Positions 31,575-34,184 of a DNA stretch of 34,184 bases are shown piece after piece. A program made the translations under genes and the position numbers. The notes under the pieces are model-generated. The model ran no database searches and had not been told where the DNA came from. It saw only the letters and a program-made list of their open reading frames with translations. Each line of letters opens with the position of its first letter. Positions within the stretch are counted from its first letter, which is position 1. Source of the stretch: Cyanobacteria bacterium J069 (GTDB lineage: Bacteria > Cyanobacteriota > Cyanobacteriia > Elainellales > Elainellaceae); assembly GCA_003695655.1 (NCBI GenBank), contig RFIF01000614.1:1-34184 (forward strand), read 5' to 3'.

Positions 31575-33164
31575 ATGGCAGATGCAGACAGGACAGTGAT
31601 AGCAAACAGGGCTAAGCAGTCGAAAATGAAACGGCGGCGAGGAGTCGTGCTGACCCATGCAGGGCTACAGCGATTACAAGCAGCGATTGCCACAGCGGAA
31701 ATGGTGGAAAACAACGGCAACCGCTTCACCCTAGAAGAACTGGGCGATCGCATTCGCGTTTCTACCAAGACCCTGAGCCGGCTGTGGTCCCTCAGCTCCG
31801 GGCTAGACCGCCGGACCATCCATCTCTGCTTTAGCGCCTTTGGGCTGGATTTGCAGCCCAGTGATTATGTCGTGGTTGGTGATTTGGTCGAATCAGACGC
31901 GGGCATGGATGCTGACGATGCTCAGCCCCAGCCCAGCCCAAATGCAGCGGACTCGCCCCCAGCCCCTGCCGATTCGCCTCCCCTCGCGCCGCAAGGCGAC
32001 AGCGCTCCAAGCGTAACAAGTTTGCCCCCTACAGCTGCTCCGGTTGCCAGTCCCCACTCTGGCGAGCTGCGATCAGCCCCCAGTGTCAACCTTACGCCGG
32101 GGCTGATGGCGCTGCCCTATCCAGATGGCCCAGTGCCGCTCGACTCGCCCTTCTATATTGATCGCCCGCCAATTGAGGCGTTGGCTTACCAGGAGATCTC
32201 TCAGCCGGGGTGCGTCATCCGCATCCGCGCGCCCCGGGGCATGGGCAAGACCTCACTAACGCTACGCCTGCTGACGGTGGCGGAAGCTCAGGGCTTTCGC
32301 ACAGTGACGCTTGACTGCAACCAGTTTGATTCGGCGTTGTTAGATGATTTGGGCAAATTTTTGCGGAGCTTTTGCCTGCGGCTGGCTCAGGCGCTCAACC
32401 TGCCCCCCAAGCTCGACGATTACTGGGATGAAGAAATTGGCAGCAAGCTGAGCTGTAGCTTCTATCTCAAGACCTATCTGTTGAAGCAAATTGACGCGCC
32501 CGTCGTGCTGGTGCTGAATGAGATCGATCGCTTTTTTGAGCACCCTGCTTTCTCCCAAGATTTTTTCCCGCTGCTGCGCTCGTGGTATGAGGAATCGCGG
32601 CGGGATGCCAGTTTACAAAAGCTGCGGCTGGTCGTGGTGTATTCTACCGAAGAATATGTGGCGCTGGACATTAATCGATCGCCCTTTAATATTGGTCTAC
32701 CGCTGCGGCTGCCAGAATTTACCCCAGCGCAGGTGCTCGATCTGGCGCAGCGACATGGGCTGTCCTGGGGCCCGGACGAGGTGGAACAACTGATTGAGCT
32801 GGTGGGCGGGCATCCGGCGCTGGTGCGGGTGGCCCTTTACCACCTCTGTACCTATGGGCTGTCGCTGCCGCAGTTGGTGGAAGAGGCGATCGCCACGGGC
32901 GGCATTTTTCGGCCCCATTTGTGGCGGCATTGGGTGACGATGCAGCCATACCCCGAACTGCTAGCGGCGCTGGAGGAAGTGGTGCAGGCTGACCGCAGCA
33001 TCGTGCTCAACCCGCTTCAATCCTATCGGCTGGAAAGTCAGGGGCTGCTCTGCTATGAGGGTGATTCGCGAAGCGATCCCTGTGGGAATCGCGTGGTGTC
33101 GCGCTGTCGGCTCTATCAGCAGTATTTCCGGCAGCAGTTTGCTTCGAGGTCGTCCTCGTCATGA
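31575..33164 (+). CDS. AAA-like (AAA_35) ATPase with N-terminal HTH-like domain
   Basis: This 529-residue protein has an N-terminal helical domain with an HTH-like segment (about 50-75, FTLEELGDRIRVSTKTLSRL). The Arg-rich RRRGVVLTHAGLQRLQ start is typical of a cyanobacterial family. A Pro-rich linker follows (about 110-175), then an AAA_35-type P-loop ATPase (Walker A in RAPRGMGKTSL, Walker B VVLVLNEIDRFF, later NIGLPLRLPEFT). Its role is unknown; such proteins look like STAND-type signalling or conflict ATPases. The ATG at 31575 has AAAGGG upstream; the ATG at 31626 (MKRRRGVVL) is a good alternative. Its stop overlaps the next gene's start (ATGA), so the two are translationally coupled. Confidence 0.85.
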   Translation: MADADRTVIANRAKQSKMKRRRGVVLTHAGLQRLQAAIATAEMVENNGNRFTLEELGDRIRVSTKTLSRLWSLSSGLDRRTIHLCFSAFGLDLQPSDYVVVGDLVESDAGMDADDAQPQPSPNAADSPPAPADSPPLAPQGDSAPSVTSLPPTAAPVASPHSGELRSAPSVNLTPGLMALPYPDGPVPLDSPFYIDRPPIEALAYQEISQPGCVIRIRAPRGMGKTSLTLRLLTVAEAQGFRTVTLDCNQFDSALLDDLGKFLRSFCLRLAQALNLPPKLDDYWDEEIGSKLSCSFYLKTYLLKQIDAPVVLVLNEIDRFFEHPAFSQDFFPLLRSWYEESRRDASLQKLRLVVVYSTEEYVALDINRSPFNIGLPLRLPEFTPAQVLDLAQRHGLSWGPDEVEQLIELVGGHPALVRVALYHLCTYGLSLPQLVEEAIATGGIFRPHLWRHWVTMQPYPELLAALEEVVQADRSIVLNPLQSYRLESQGLLCYEGDSRSDPCGNRVVSRCRLYQQYFRQQFASRSSSS

Positions 33165-34184
33165 GATACCAAGTAGGCGGCAGCCTCCGTGCCACCGATC
33201 CGACCTACGTAGTGCGCCAGGCCGATGAACATCTCTACCAGGCGCTGTGTCGGGGCGAGTTTTGCTATGTGCTAAATTCGCGGCAAATGGGCAAGTCGTC
33301 GCTGCTCCAACACACCAGCGCCCGGCTGCAGCAGGCAGGCTACACCTGCATTTACCTCGACATTACCCAACTGGGCAGCGATAATCTTACGCCAATCCAG
33401 TGGTATCGCGGCATCATCACCATTCTCTATCACGGGCTGGGGCTGGACGGGCAGATCAGCCTGAAGCAGTGGCGCGACGACCATGCCGACCTGTCACCTG
33501 TGCAGCAGTTACACCAGTTTGTCGAAGAGGCTCTCGTTGCGACCCCAGCCCAGCAGCCGATTGTTGTCTTGATTGACGAAATCGACAGTTTGCTGGGTCT
33601 GCCGTTTACGATCAGCGACTTTTTCGCCTGGATTCGCCACTGCTACAACCAGCGATCGCACAATCCCCAGTTTCAACGGTTGGGATTTGCGCTGTTTGGC
33701 GTGGCTACCCCCTCCGACCTGATCGACGACAAGCGCCGCACACCGTTTAATATCGGCACGGCCATCGAGCTATTTGGGTTTCAGCCAGACGAAGTAGGGC
33801 CGCTGGTAGACGGGCTGCGCGGCAGTGTCAACCAGCCGGATGCGGTGCTGCGAGCGATCTTAAGCTGGACGAATGGCCAACCCTTTTTGACCCAAAAGCT
33901 CTGTCAACTGGTCATCCAGTCCGCGCTGGAAGCGCCTTCGGGTAGCCTTGTGCTGCCGCCGGACACCGAAGCTCTGTGGATCGACCAACTGGTGCGATCG
34001 CGCATCTTGCAACATTGGGAATCGCAGGACGAGCCAGAGCACCTCAAAACCATCCGCGATCGCCTCCTGTTTAACGAGCAGCGAGCCAGCCGCCTCCTCG
34101 GCCTTTACCAGCAAATCTTGCAGCGCGATCGCTCCGAAATTGCTGCTCTAGAAAACGACCCCGCCCACTCTAATACCCCACCAC
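33161..34184 (+). CDS. AAA-like (AAA_35) ATPase, 3' end outside the window
   Basis: The reading frame opens at the ATG overlapping the previous stop and stays open for 341 codons to the window edge. It begins MRYQVGGSLRATDPTYVVRQ, then Walker A in LNSRQMGKSSLLQHTSARLQ, YLDITQLG, Walker B in VVLIDEIDSLLG, FGVATPSDLIDDKRRTPFNI, and WTNGQPFLTQKLCQ. This is the standard AAA_35 core seen in many cyanobacterial proteins, often joined to C-terminal repeats such as WD40. What follows the ATPase here cannot be seen. It pairs with the HTH-bearing AAA protein upstream, suggesting a hetero-complex. Function unknown. Confidence 0.88.
   Translation, partial: MRYQVGGSLRATDPTYVVRQADEHLYQALCRGEFCYVLNSRQMGKSSLLQHTSARLQQAGYTCIYLDITQLGSDNLTPIQWYRGIITILYHGLGLDGQISLKQWRDDHADLSPVQQLHQFVEEALVATPAQQPIVVLIDEIDSLLGLPFTISDFFAWIRHCYNQRSHNPQFQRLGFALFGVATPSDLIDDKRRTPFNIGTAIELFGFQPDEVGPLVDGLRGSVNQPDAVLRAILSWTNGQPFLTQKLCQLVIQSALEAPSGSLVLPPDTEALWIDQLVRSRILQHWESQDEPEHLKTIRDRLLFNEQRASRLLGLYQQILQRDRSEIAALENDPAHSNTPP

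Noticed and set aside
1-34184. tRNA, rRNA, tmRNA, RNase P RNA or phage genes
   Set aside because: I looked by eye for T-loop motifs, rRNA signatures, tmRNA and RNase P landmarks and phage structural or integrase proteins and found none. A covariance-model scan would be needed to exclude small RNAs.

Overview
The window is cyanobacterial. The octamer GCGATCGC and its core CGATCG (HIP1) recur in almost every gene and gap. The gene set includes cytochrome c6, an NdbB-type quinone reductase, an NtcB-like LysR regulator, a glycogen synthase and an ethylene-receptor-type sensor kinase. Heptamer GGGTTAG-type repeats (STRR-like) and short palindromic elements fit a repeat-rich, probably filamentous Leptolyngbya-like cyanobacterium; the genus is inference only. 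No rRNA, tRNA, CRISPR array or complete insertion sequence was seen.

Layout. 1-4.7 kb: a NifU-type Fe-S scaffold (minus); a SLOG/LSDAT gene followed by a two-TM DUF4231 (SLATT-like) gene, which together look like a nucleotide-sensing effector pair; a HAD hydrolase, ndbB and petJ (minus). 4.7-9.3 kb: a 490-bp repeat-rich divergent promoter region, a LysR regulator, a TrpD2-like phosphoribosyltransferase, a structured RNA-like patch, an orphan Trypco1-domain protein and a D-lactate dehydrogenase-type enzyme. 9.3-11.6 kb: a 132-bp array of eleven 12-bp units, then an S9 peptidase. 12-17.8 kb: a surface-polysaccharide locus (rfbF, rfbG, an RmlC-type epimerase, a SAF-domain oxidoreductase and a Wza-like export protein), with palindromic mini-elements in its gaps. 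18-21.5 kb: hemC, a CAP-domain protein and glgA. 21.6-25.4 kb: a protealysin-like M4 protease, a Uma2 protein, a membrane AbrB-family protein and an orphan IS1-type InsA-like gene. 25.4-26.4 kb: about 1 kb without a recognisable gene, carrying a second mini-element. 26.4-30.8 kb: a two-gene signalling operon, an ethylene-receptor/GAF hybrid kinase and a REC-HisKA kinase. 30.8-31.6 kb: a gene-free, repeat-bearing stretch. 31.6 kb to the end: two overlapping AAA-like (AAA_35) ATPase genes, the second cut by the window edge.

How they work together. RfbF and RfbG make a CDP-4-keto-6-deoxyhexose; the epimerase and oxidoreductase probably modify it, and the Wza-like protein exports the resulting polymer. 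The tandem kinases probably sense ethylene and/or light and share a phosphorelay. Conflict-associated families are scattered through the window: SLOG-SLATT, Trypco1 and the AAA_35 pair.

Three signals stand out: the split SLOG + SLATT pair; a mobile mini-element whose 5-bp target duplications and one reconstructable empty site are visible; and 12-bp tandem arrays in three unrelated places (9.3, 23.8 and 28.9 kb), each translating as a tetrapeptide repeat.
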